Position numbers and translations under genes: made by a program
Part shown: positions 22,630 to 33,200 of the stretch, one piece after another
Layout: the number at the start of each line of letters is the position of its first letter
Position numbering within the stretch: position 1 is the first letter of the stretch
Source: Aphelenchoides besseyi
Taxonomy: Eukaryota; Nematoda; Chromadorea; Rhabditida; Aphelenchoididae
DNA length: 64,000 bases
Direction of reading: 5' to 3'
NCBI GenBank assembly: GCA_024699855.1
Contig: JAMPIQ010000001.1
Span: 14,942,001-15,006,000 of the forward strand
The notes under the pieces: model-generated
Databases searched by the model: none
What the model was told of the DNA's origin: nothing
What the model saw: the letters and a program-made list of their open reading frames with translations, nothing else

Positions 22630-23700
22630 TATAAACACGGTATTTGATCATCGTTCACCGAATGTACCGTTGTTCGTTCCGGCAGCGAACGTGAGGAGAA
22701 ACGTGACAGCATTTGATGCTTTTGCGTAACACTCAACGCTGACCTTCGATCCATAAAACAAATCAGAACCCTAAAATCCGAATAAGAAAACAACGACTGA
22801 TCGTTTCCAACCTTCAAAAGTGCCGATGCACTATACGCACAGCCGAGAGTTATTTCCACCGGTTCGGCAAACGGAATGCGAAACGGTTCTCCAGTTCCAT
22901 TTGATTCAAATTTCAGTTCGGTTCTTGCAATAGACTTCGTGATCGAGCAATCTGTGATCTTAATCTAAAGAGTAGAGACATGATAAGAGCAATCCAAACC
23001 GTAATAACAACGTTGTACATCGCATTGGCGGTTAGCGATCCATACAAACTGAGAGCCGTAATGAAGATCGGAACGTCAACAGCAAATCTGAAACGAAAAG
23101 TATTGAAATGGATTCCGTTAAACTCACTTGATACTATCAAATGACTTGGTATGACCTCAACGTTGTTCTACTCGTTGAAAACGATTGATGACCGACACCC
23201 GGCCGTACATCCGACATCTTCTTCGTTTACAGAATCGAGACTCCAAGCTTTCGGACGTGTCGTTTGTTAGTTCATTTGAGCCAAAGTAAATGAAGATCTC
23301 CACCATTTCTCGACCAGTCAACAGGCAAATTGCGATTGAAGGACTTGCGTTGTAAACTCGCGTAGTGACATCAAGGGAAAATGAATTTGGAAGGTGCATC
23401 ACCAAGCACTTGGTGATGGATTCCCGAGTTGTCAGCACCTTCTCTTTCGAGCATTTTGCCGTTGCCCATAAGATCACTGAAGAAACGGTTGGATAGACAG
23501 GAAAGTGACATCGTCCATCGAGTAGCTGCACTTGTGTTCAACCGCAACGACGAAAATCGTTTAATATAGAAAGTTCGGTGGTTACAAGTTTCGACAAACA
23601 CAGGCGATGAAATCAAATAGAAACACACGGACAAAGAAATGAAGAAGAGAAAACGTGGAGAAATCGGCAGGCGTTTTGGACTCCGCAAACTGGTGAGCGA
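22630..23700 (-). pseudogene. BTB/BACK-PHR protein pseudogene
   Basis: Remnant of a BTBD1/2/3/6-type protein, a Cullin-3 adaptor family. The BACK end is seen in LWATAKCSKEKVLTTRESIT and LLTGREMVEIFIYFGSN. The PHR domain begins VINRFQRVEQR, where the next codon is TGA (23157-23159) in place of the conserved Trp of RW-G; the frame then continues GHTKSFDSI|KFAVDVPIFI, SLYGSL, and after introns IKITDCSITKSIART, GTGEPFRIPF, GCAYSASALLK|GSDLFYGSK and FAAGTNNGTFGE. A second break follows: the tail DDQIP sits in another frame. No BTB domain is found upstream. A nonsense codon at a structural Trp plus a frameshift and a missing N-terminus make loss of function likely. Confidence 0.75.
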
Positions 23701-23739
23701 AATCCACAGAACAATCGGAAGCTTCGACGGGAACACGTG

Positions 23740-24235
23740 TCCCCGAAGGCTTCTGTTAATTATTACGCTTAAATGGCAACAAGAAACAAAGATAAAAGAA
23801 TTGCGCTAAGAGCAAGCGGTTTGAACGAGAGAAATGGAGGAGCGAAAAGAAGTTAGCAAGTAGAACAGCGCCTCGAATTCGAGTGTAGAAGTTGGCGAGG
23901 AGCGTTTGATTGGAGAGCCTAAGAATCAGACGCGCACGAATAAGAAAAGGGAACAACAAAATGGCAAAACACTTCATGGAACGGATCTTGGGGGATGGGA
24001 GGGGGTCGTGAGTGGCAATTCGACTTGTTACTTTGGGCGCAAAACGAAGAAAGTGAGCGCTTCTGAAAAGGATGATGACTAGTGAGAAATCAATGGGCAA
24101 ATTGAGGCAAAGAAAACACAAAATGACCCGCAGCAACCAAACGGAAGTCCACTTATGACCGAACGATCATTTTAATTCCAAATCCTAAACGATTGTTGTC
24201 ATGAAAAGGGCTGTGAGCTTGAAAACCGACTTCAG
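23740..24235. other. Spacer between pseudogene and LAPTM-like gene
   Basis: No gene is supported. A 126-codon minus frame (24136-23756) is hydrophobic but biased (Leu/Phe/Arg-rich) and resembles no family. The stretch probably includes the promoter of the downstream + gene. Confidence 0.45.
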
Positions 24236-24363
24236 GAATGAATCCCACGATCCGGTACAGACGGCCATTCCATTTTCGGTCACGCCGAGACCAGACACAC
24301 GATTATTGTGACCAGCAAGTACTCCTGAAAAGCTTGTTTAGCCTCGACGTTTCGTCCACCCAA

Positions 24364-25074
24364 ATGGCCGCCAACGCTCATCGCACCAAAACATTTCAGC
24401 AAACCACCAAGACAACGTCACGAAGTGCCGATGACGAGACGTGTTGTTGCTGCATTCCTATCATAGTAAGTGAGGGTGCGGGCCGAACTACGACTACGTG
24501 TGATCTTCAGGTCGGTGCCAAACTCATCGCCGTTTGGGTGATTGCAATGTCGCTGTTCAGTCTCATGAATAACATCTATGTTATTGCTCACCCAAATGTG
24601 ACCCACAGATATCTTCTGGTTATGTCTTGTTGTTTTAGCCTCCCGAAGAGAAATCGTTTTCGTTGGACTACGCGTTGTACAAGAAATACGGAAAGACGAC
24701 GGTCTACATCGATTTGGCTTCCGATCTCTGTGCCATCATTCTCTCGATTGTGATTCTCTACGGAATCTACACCAAAAACCAACGTTGGTTCATTCTGCCG
24801 TGTCTCTACAGTGTAAGTCCATGGGCCCTGACAACAATAACCGCGCTTTCAGGGCGTCGAAGTTCTCGGTCGAATGTTCATAATCGCCAATTGGTGTATC
24901 TACGCGGACGAGTATCTTCACAGCGGCGGTTTTCTGGATGTGCCCGCGAATCGACGTACTCAAGCGGTGATCATCATCTCCTCGTGGATACTCGTCGGAG
25001 TTCTTCACTGCGCCATGCAGATCTATTTCATTTGGACGATGGTATTGGCGAGTCGTGTTATTAAGCAGAATTGA
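24364..25074 (+). CDS. LAPTM-like four-helix membrane protein
   Basis: Predicted tetraspanning membrane protein resembling LAPTM4/5 and related nematode proteins, which act in late endosome or lysosome membranes. The chosen start is MAANAHRTK (24364); an in-frame ATG at 24238 would add a basic extension. A Cys-rich CCCCIPII leads into TM1 (LIAVWVIAMSLFSLMNNIYV). After a short intron comes EKSFSLDYALYKKYG, then TM2 (LASDLCAIILSIVILYGI), TM3 (VEVLGRMFIIANWCIY) and TM4 (AVIIISSWILVGVLHCAMQI), ending VIKQN. Three short introns are canonical (GTAAGT, GTGACC, GTAAGT donors). The CCCC...W-TM pattern and the TM2 layout fit the family; the exact subfamily is not certain. Confidence 0.6.
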
Positions 25075-25304
25075 AGTAGACGGAATGAGCTTCATTCTCG
25101 TCGAACGATTACCGGAGATATTCACGAGTTTCCTTGTAAATTGTAGTCGAGCAATTAAACAAAAATATTGAAGTTCATTTGTTCTAAACCTCAAGGACTT
25201 TGTTGTCAACAGCCACTGACATTTGAATTGAACTACGAAAGTCGTTTCCGAGCTGCAATTGTATGGAACGTTTATTGATCGAATGAACACAACCACTCTG
25301 CTGT

Positions 25305-25922
25305 TCACTTCTTGAACACGTCGCCTCCTATTCCCGCCAAAGTTTGGTAATTCGGATCGTGAGTCTGTGCCGTTCCCAACTGTGCTGGAGGATGCGGCGG
25401 AGCGGCCGGAGATTTTGCGGGCGGAATCGCGAAGCCACCATCTGGGCGTGGGAAAGCACCATTAGGTTTCTGGAAGCAGTTGTTGTCGATGGCTGCCAGA
25501 GTCTGGAACAACGAGTTTAATGGAGTGATAGTCGAAGACTGACCTGGTAGTTGGGATCATGGGTTCTGGCTAATGCGCCTTGATCTGCCGGCGGTTTCGG
25601 TTTGGGATCGAATGCGTGATCGTCGATTCCGGCCAAGGTCTGGTAATTCGGATCGTAAGTGCCCACAACTCCATCCTTCTTTGGTCTACGAATCTGCAGG
25701 TCTAAAACAGAAGTGGATATTCAAATAAAGGTCATCTAACCGTTTTCCTGTTTATCGACAACATTTCGAGGGTTCCGTTGTTGTTTGGTTGTCTTCTCCT
25801 TCGATTTCTTCTAAACAGAATCCTTGAGTCGGTATGAAGTTTCCACTTACTTTTGCACATTGAAAGATCAGTTGAAGAGCAAGAAGGTTGCTGACGAGGA
25901 TGGGAAATACGAGTTGTTCCAT
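25305..25922 (-). CDS. Secreted DPNYQTLAGI-repeat protein
   Basis: Small secreted protein with a signal peptide (MEQLVFPILVSNLLALQLIF, cleavage probably near QCAK). A Lys-rich linker follows, then three or more repeats of THDPNYQTLAGI (TYDPNYQTLAGID, THDPNYQ|TLAAID, THDPNYQTLAGIG), separated by Pro-rich spacers. The stop is after GDVFKK (25305). Four exons have short canonical introns; one intron falls exactly inside a repeat (DPNYQ|TLA). Repeats with a shared intron phase suggest growth by exon duplication. I cannot name a function; extracellular matrix, cuticle or reproductive-tract proteins are possible. Confidence 0.7.
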
Positions 25923-26090
25923 CAGTTGAGTTGGTGGTTGTTGGTCAGTGATGTTGATCAGCCGAGAACTAAATTTGAACATCAAAAAAGCTGATTTGCA
26001 TCAAATTTGCATTTAATGCGAAGTTCTGGGAACTTGTGGTCTTCGAGTTTCATTCACTGTGGTGGTCAGCGCATTTGTTGGAAGCAAAAG

Positions 26091-27666
26091 ATGTAAGTGA
26101 GGGTGTTTGATATGTCTAAATGACATTTTTCAGGGCACCACCACCTTCCAAGGACCTACCGACGGCAGTGAATAAACGAGTTATACCACCGAATTCTGTT
26201 ATTCAGACCACCAGTCACCAATACATCGTGCAGAAACAGTTGGGATCCGGCAGTTTTGGTGACGTCTATTGTGTGGAACGCAAACGTGATCGATTGCGCA
26301 TGGCCGTGAAAATCGAATGGGTGAAAGAAGGCGTGGATCAGCGGCTTCCGGTAAGAGACAAACGACCCACTCTTCCAACTTCTGTGTAGCGAGAGTTCGC
26401 TGTCTACGAACAGATCCAGAAAATGAAGCGCTCTCAACCATCGGACCTCAAGAACCTGCTCAACTATTACGATTACGGTGGAGTTGGTGGCACTTGCAAC
26501 TTCTTGTTTCTTCCACTTTTGGGAGCGTCGTTGAAGGAGCTTCTCGGGACCAAGACTCCGACCTACTGCACGTCGATTCAACTTTCGATTCAAACTCTTC
26601 GTTCGATTCGTTCTTTCCATAAACTGGGGCGAATTCATCGGGACATCAAACCGTCGAACTTCGTGCAAGGACGTGAAGATGACACGAACACCATCTACTT
26701 GATCGATTTCGGAATGGCGGTCCGCTTCTGCACCGATCCAACCAAGATGCCGCGTCTTTCGGCCTACAGTTTCATTGGAACTAAAGTGTACGCGTCACGT
26801 GCAACTCACAAGCGAAAACCACAAACTCGTCGTGACGACATGGAGTCCTGGTTCTTTGTTGTGAGTTTGAACACTTCCATTCGGACTATAGACGTGGTGG
26901 TTCAGGCACTGGAAACGTTCGATCGCGATATTTTGCCGTGGTTGAAAGCAGATATCTCGAAAATTCCGTCGATGAAAGATACCTTGTTCGAGTATTGTCG
27001 TGAGTCTTTTTCCATGCCGCTCTGATTGTTCGGTTGAGTTTAGCACAAGCCGTCTTCGACAAACTGCCGGATTGTTTCGAATCGTTTGCGCGAATGATCG
27101 ACCTCATCGGCGACTTCTCGACTCCGAATTACGAATTCTTTCTGAACATGCTCACGACTCATGCGAAAGAACGGGATCTGGATTTGGAAGCGCCGTTCGA
27201 ATGGCTACCAAAAGTAAGTTGTTTCGAAGGCTGTTCGTCGGCAATGTCACTACTTGAGAACGCAAAAGCCGAGAAACCAAGATCGCCGAAGAAGGAGATC
27301 TCGTTCGGAATCAAGAATCCAAAAGGAAAAAGCAAAGTGTCAGCAAAATTAGAAGTGGGAGAACCGGACAAAAAGACTGCGAAACAACAGAAGGTCTCAT
27401 TGAATCCACTTGGTTAAAACTGGGCGTTTCAGGAACCAGGAATTTCGCCGCTTGATCGACATCTTATGACTTCGTTAGGAGACAGAAAAATGAGATCTCG
27501 CAATCCAGGTACACGCGTCAAATATGTACCTCGTCGATCGAAGCTCTCCAAGGAACTCTCGGATCGAAAAACTCGAGAACAAGAGAGGAAAGCGACCATA
27601 GCGATCGAAGAACCGTTGGAGCGAAAACCAAAAAAAAGTTTATTCTTTGCGGTGACTCAAGAATAA
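26091..27666 (+). CDS. Casein kinase 1/TTBK-like protein kinase
   Basis: Ser/Thr kinase of the CK1 group, close to the tau-tubulin-kinase-like set expanded in nematodes. The start codon appears split by an intron: AT at 26091-26092, then GTAAGTG...TTTTCAG, then G at 26134, giving MAPPPSKDLP. Catalytic features are a glycine loop (QLGSGSFGDVY), VAIK-type lysine (MAVKIEW), HRD loop (IHRDIKPSNF), DFG (LIDFGMAVRF), and the CK1-type activation segment FIGTKVYASRATHKRKPQTR and RRDDMESWFF. The usual CK1 APE is replaced, as is normal for the group. A basic tail rich in Lys/Arg follows (LSKELSDRKTREQERK), ending VTQE at 27666. All key catalytic residues are present. Confidence 0.85.
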
Positions 27667-28071
27667 ACCGAAAACATTGTTCTATTGTTGTTTGCTAATG
27701 TGCTCCAAATCATTTAACACAACAACAGGACAGAAAAAGTTCATCGCTCGAAGTTCAACAGAAGTTGTTTATGATCGAGTAACACAAACAAAAGGTTACA
27801 ACAGTTAACTTCCTTGTCATTGGTTCTTGGACCACATCCGAAAACAGCGTTTGATCTTGATCGTAACCTCAATCAGACTCTTGACATGAACAGAAACCCT
27901 TTTGATCGAACTTCAAGGCCCAAAAAACGGCGATTGAATTTGCATCTTTGGATTGAAATTAGTGATTCGACACCCAAATTCATTGGAAATTCGCTCTGTC
28001 AAAGCACTTTCGTTTTCTCTCGTTGTCTCGAACGTTTGCTCTTCTTCTCGCTCTCAACTCACCGCCCAGCA
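27667..28071. other. Spacer between kinase and next gene
   Basis: No gene is supported. Sequence near 28000-28070 is probably the promoter and 5' UTR of the downstream gene. Confidence 0.5.
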
Positions 28072-28977
28072 ATGGATTTCTCTTCGGCCAAGAACGTGAG
28101 TTTGATTGACTTGCGTATGTTCTTCTTGTATTTTAGATCCGAATCTCCGGAACCTTCAAGTACCAACCACGCGCAGCAACTCCGATTCCCAAGACGGTCA
28201 AATGGTTCGCCAATGAATTGGAACGCAAAGTCGAGAAGGGTTTGTATTCGATACCAATCACAACTGATGACATGATCTTAGAAACTGCCGACAAGAAAAC
28301 TCAAGAGAGTACACCAACTTCTGATCTCCACTTGCGCACCTTCTTCTGCAGTGGATCGAACGACAGCAGCAAAACGAGTGGTCTCAACGGCTTGTTCTCA
28401 TCCGATTCGACTGTTTCTCAACCGAACAAGACCGTTTCTTTGCATCCAAGCGCCTTGTTTTCGAACGGAAACTCGGATAGCACACTCACTGTTCCTTCTT
28501 CGATGGACGTTTCCGCCCAAACTTCGTGGATTTCGATTGACGGGAAATCGACGAGTGGTGAGTTCGAATCTGCGGTCATCACTTTTTCGGGCTGTAGATC
28601 TTGGTCATTTGTTGAAACAACTTTCTGTGGTTGCCGAGCAATTGGAGACGGTGGTTTCTTTGTTGGCTAACCACGCGGTTTGTTTCAGTTCTGTCGTCTC
28701 CATGAACTTTCACTTTCAGGTCGACAAGAAGAGTGAACATTCGGTCAGCGCTGAAGAGTCGGATCAACTGACCGTCATCTCCGGTAAGCTCTCCAGACAA
28801 GAACTTTAATTTTCGTTTTCAGCTCTTCGTCTTGCGGCTGCTGAGTCGGCTGATGGTCGTGAGCTCATCGGCAAGTTGGGAGCAAACGGATCGTTGAGCT
28901 CGTACGTGAAGTTGTTGGAGTTGATTGCCGATGACTACGTTCGTTTGCAACAAACTTCCTCTGTTGACTACCAATGA
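28072..28977 (+). CDS. Unrecognised Ser/Thr-rich protein
   Basis: Five or more short exons. The ATG at 28072 gives MDFSSAKN, then after a 43-nt intron IRISGTFKYQPRAATPIPKT and VKWFANELERKVEKG. The middle is Ser/Thr/Asn-rich and probably disordered (about 28300-28555). The C-terminal part is helical: GHLLKQLSVVAEQLETVVSL, then EESDQLTVIS|ALRLAAAESADG and YVKLLELIADDYVRLQQ. The stop is TGA at 28975-28977, and an AATAAA is just after. Intron boundaries are canonical (GTGAGT, GTTTGT, GTAAGC donors). No enzyme motifs are seen. The charged N-terminus plus paired C-terminal helices suggests a scaffolding or complex subunit, which I cannot identify. Confidence 0.6.
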
Positions 28978-30266
28978 ATACTTTGACTGACTTCCAATAA
29001 ACTTCACTTTAGAATTTGCTTAAACAAATGATTATATTTCTACAAGACAAAGTCTCCGAACGTATTGGAATGAGATAATCACGACCATAATTTGAAAGTA
29101 AGTGGACACTTTTCTTGTGCGCTAAGCTCTAGCAGTTTCAAAACTCGCTGACGAGTCTCGAATTGACAGATCTGCAGTTGATGTACAATTTTGTTTGGTC
29201 AACAACACCACCGCGATGAGTTTCGACGAACTAGTGCCTACGAGTACGGTACTAATTGCACAAAGATTCGAGTTTCTAACTGAAAACAATCTACCAGCTC
29301 ATTTACATGGATTGGATAGTCATCAGTGAACAACAAGGACGAAAAACGCGGAAGCAAAAAATCCCGTTTATACTAAAGCGAAATTGGCAGCCGAATTCGT
29401 TAACGCGTTTGGTCGTCTGTCTTCAACAACACGACGCATGTTGGTCAATTGTCTTAAGACGAGTTCTAATCCGATCACTGAACTCTTCTTTCGCTTTGAT
29501 TACTTCTTCAGCGACGTACTTCATCGGGTCTATGTAAGCAAGCAACTACGACGCGACGTGAAGGAGAAACAGTCAGCCGTCTTCTGGGAATGAATTCGAA
29601 ACGTACTGTGCTCTTAATCCGAGTTGTTGATTTACCGGTAGTTGGGAATTGCGGATCGGAAACGCTCAAAGTTATGTTTCAAAAGACCAACCTGTCGCCC
29701 TGACGTGATGTAAAAGTTCTACAAAACCGGACTACCTCGAATCATTACGGCCAACAACGAGAGCAAGAACATCTCATTCGAAGTTATGACTCCGGCAATC
29801 AAATTTTCGTACAGAATTCATCGACCAAAACGTACAAACTTTGTGATCATCGAATTGTGCTATTCGGTGGGTCTGCACAAACGCTTTCATACGTTCTTCG
29901 AGTCCGATTTCATCAACTGCCCACCTTGCAAGTAGATCCCGCTGATAAACACGAGGTTGGTGTTTTCAGTCAACAAGGAACTATGTCCTAATTTCTACAA
30001 GAAAGAAGTTGCCCAGTCGATCGCTCTTGTACGAAATTGTTTTGAATTCGTGCTGTAGCAGTCTAATCCTTCTATCAACTGTATATAACCGGATCGGTCG
30101 AAGGGTGTCCAGTAACCTTTTTATTAAATTACGAATAGCGAGATTGTAAAATGATTATAGAATTGGAGGTCAGTAAACAGATCAAATTTAGTTTACACAC
30201 TTAGGCAGTTAACCAATTACCCATTTCAAAGTGATTGCGAAAATGTAAATGATCAAAATAATCAAT
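28978..30266. other. Spacer with coding-like fragments
   Basis: A + strand stretch of 29384-29593 is open and protein-like (VNAFGRLSSTTRRMLVNCLK, RFDYFFSDVLHRVYVSKQL; stop at 29591). Another at about 29710-29935 reads FYKTGLPRIITANNESKNIS then a Cys-containing end NCPPCK. Neither has a clear start or a recognised family, and they may be exons of an unmodelled or dead gene. 30100-30266 contains the 3' side of TRRAP and shows nothing else. Confidence 0.4.
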
Positions 30267-33200
30267 TTAAAACCATGGATGTTGGGCGAGATCGATTTCA
30301 CACCACGTGGTTTGTTTTGCGGCCTGTTGCAGGTCGTTTAGAGCTCGATACCCGTGTGAGGTGAAGACGGATCGTGCTGAAAATGGAAGTATTAAATCCA
30401 AAAGCAAAAACGTACATCTCAGTCGTTCAGCCAAAAAGTCGGGCAACTCGAGAGCAGCTCGCAACGCCCGTTCTTCCACTTGTTCTGTTGTCCAATCGGC
30501 CGGTTTACATTCACGACACAGGTCCCAAATCATTGCTCGCAAATATGTGGCATATGACTTTACAGACAAAGCTCGTGTTATTGCGATATATGTTCCTTCC
30601 AAGTGACCTAAACATAAATGTTATCACAAGATTGCAGCACAAAACTAACCAGACAGTTTAACAGTCTCGTCTTCGTTCTCGAAATCAACTTGCAAGTACT
30701 CGGCGATGTTTGGCGTTAAACGATTCTTCTGTTTGTCCACAGCAATTTCGACTAAATACGACGATTAAACAATAAACATGTTGGTTTCTTACATGAGTTT
30801 TCGTTTGACGTTAACGCAAATTTGTAGGCCCCAATTGCAAACAACTGAGCAGAATTTAAGTCAATAAGCATTCCACCCAAACTCATTGGTTGCAATCCAA
30901 TCGCCAATTCAGCTGCCGCATACAAAGCCCATTGAGTAGCCAATCGTTTTCGAATCATCCAATAAGTCGAAGTGTCCGGATAAGTCGACTGCATCCAACT
31001 AGTGAACAAGTTGTTTGGTAGCTCTGGTTTCGAACTTGTGGGTTCAACGTCGATTTGAATCGCATTATCTTTTGACTCCTGATATCTACGTACAATCTGT
31101 TCGTAGTTCTTTTCCAACAGTTGCCACAACGACGGTCGTTCTGCATTTGTCGTTCGGAAACGTAAAGAATCTTCGGCAATCTCAGTCATTGACAGCAAAT
31201 TTGCACCGTAACGCTCAGCGTTCGTAAAAAGCTGATAACTTGAAGCACCACACATCGGCGAGCACTCGATCAGCTGGTAATTTCTGCCCGTGTAAATAAG
31301 ATCAACAATCGGAAACTGAGCATTTCGATTACAAACTTCCTGCAATCGAAAAGGTCTTTTTGTTTTGCAAGTTCTACTACTCACTCGACTCTTCAACAAG
31401 TCGCTATTCAACAACACGAAGATCTGTTGCAACTGAGTAGTCTCCACGGAGTATGCACGTCGTTGCAGAATGTACGTATAAACCTTTCCATTTTGCGACA
31501 GAATCGAAAACATCCGAGCAACACCGTTGGATTGAAAGACTTGACGAGTCAACGGCAAGAACTGAGCGATCTGCGTTGTGAACTGAGTTGTTTTCGTTGT
31601 CGTCCAATTTGAGCAGATGTCTAGTTGAGCAATGCGACCGTTGAATGAGCTCAAATAAGGACTCAAGTCTCTCAGGGGAACAATACTACAAAGTCAGATT
31701 TGAAGAGCTAAAAAGTAGCAACATACTTGTCGATGCTCTTTAAATTCTGTTGCAGTTCGTTCAACCATTGACATAACGTTTGCGCCAACTTGATCAACGG
31801 CCATCCACTTTCTTCCAATTCTTTGAGATCCGTGAATATTCGCGCTCGGATTCTTCTATCGAATGAGTCTTTGGCATCAATCTCCATCTCATCGTCTTTC
31901 GATTTCAAATTCAAATCCACAAATTTCGAGATTAGTTCGCCTACGAACGTCGGGGATTTCAACTCCGCCGGGTTGCTGTTCGGTGATGCAGAAGACAACA
32001 AATTGAAAGTTTCGCTAAAAAGAAACATCAAAAAAGAAGCGCAAAACACACGTACGAATGAATCTGTTCGGCTAAAGTAACCAATTCAGAATACAGAAAA
32101 TGACTCCATTCCATGGGCATTTCGTCCAGTTCGTTCAGAATCGTGTTCATTGCCTTCACATCGGCGTGGCGATTAATGCACATCGAATCAACGGCCGTTA
32201 GAACCAAGTCGAGCCATTTGACCGTTGAATCTGCATCAGAATCACTTGTCCATTGAGCCTTTTTCAACTTTCGCCACGATCCTTCCGTCTTCTTTTCATC
32301 GTCTTTTGTGTTCAACTTGTCTTCTTCTTCGCCGTCTAATGGCGGTGCACAACGAATCCACTGATCAATCAACGGGAGTTGACGTTGGACTAAAAGACAA
32401 AATAAAAATCACTGTTGTTTAAACTGCATACCATATTCGATTCTCTTGGTCACAAGTTCGGGTTGAACGATTGTCCGTAGAACGACGAGAACTTGTTGTG
32501 GATAAGCTTCGGCAACAGAACATAAAATTCTTGTCATTTCTTCGCTTTCGTACGAACGAATCTCGTTGACAATCTTTTCGGTCCTAAGTATTTCAGTTTT
32601 CAAGAGTCTTGAAGTTGAACAAACCAGAATAACCAGTTAACCGGTGGAACGCTTGCAGCATGCCTCTTCAATACTAAATCAACGGTCAGTTTGGAGTCGT
32701 CAGTTTCCACTTCAGCTTTTGATTTCAACTGGATATCCAAAACGTGAACGCAATTGAGAAGATGGAAAAATCGAGCACCGAGTTTTTTGGCTCGTTGATC
32801 AGTCGCTGTCCGCAAACACTCCAACAATGCGACCAAGGTCTCTAAGGCCGTAGATCGAGCACTACGACAAAGTTCTCTGAAGAATTGAAAAGTGAGAGAA
32901 CTTGAAAAAAGAACTTACACATTGAATTCATTAGAACGATTCAGCTGTTTGATTTGATTAGTAAATTTGGTTTCCAAATGCCGCGACCAGTGTTTCCAGA
33001 CGTACAATCCAATGTTCATCGCTGCTTGCGGTGCCAATTGTCCGGCTTCCACCAACTGACAAGCAATCACAAAACATTGGTTTGCATCATTCATTCGTGT
33101 TTCATTGAGTTGCTCATTTTTCGTCTCCATTGCTTCGTCTACTGCCAAACGAGTAAGCAATGATCCTTTGGTGGCGTAAAATCGAGCGGCCAGTTCACGA

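Noticed and set aside
23756..24136. 126-codon minus frame with hydrophobic composition
   Set aside because: Leu/Phe/Arg-biased shadow-like frame with no domain; not spliced to anything.
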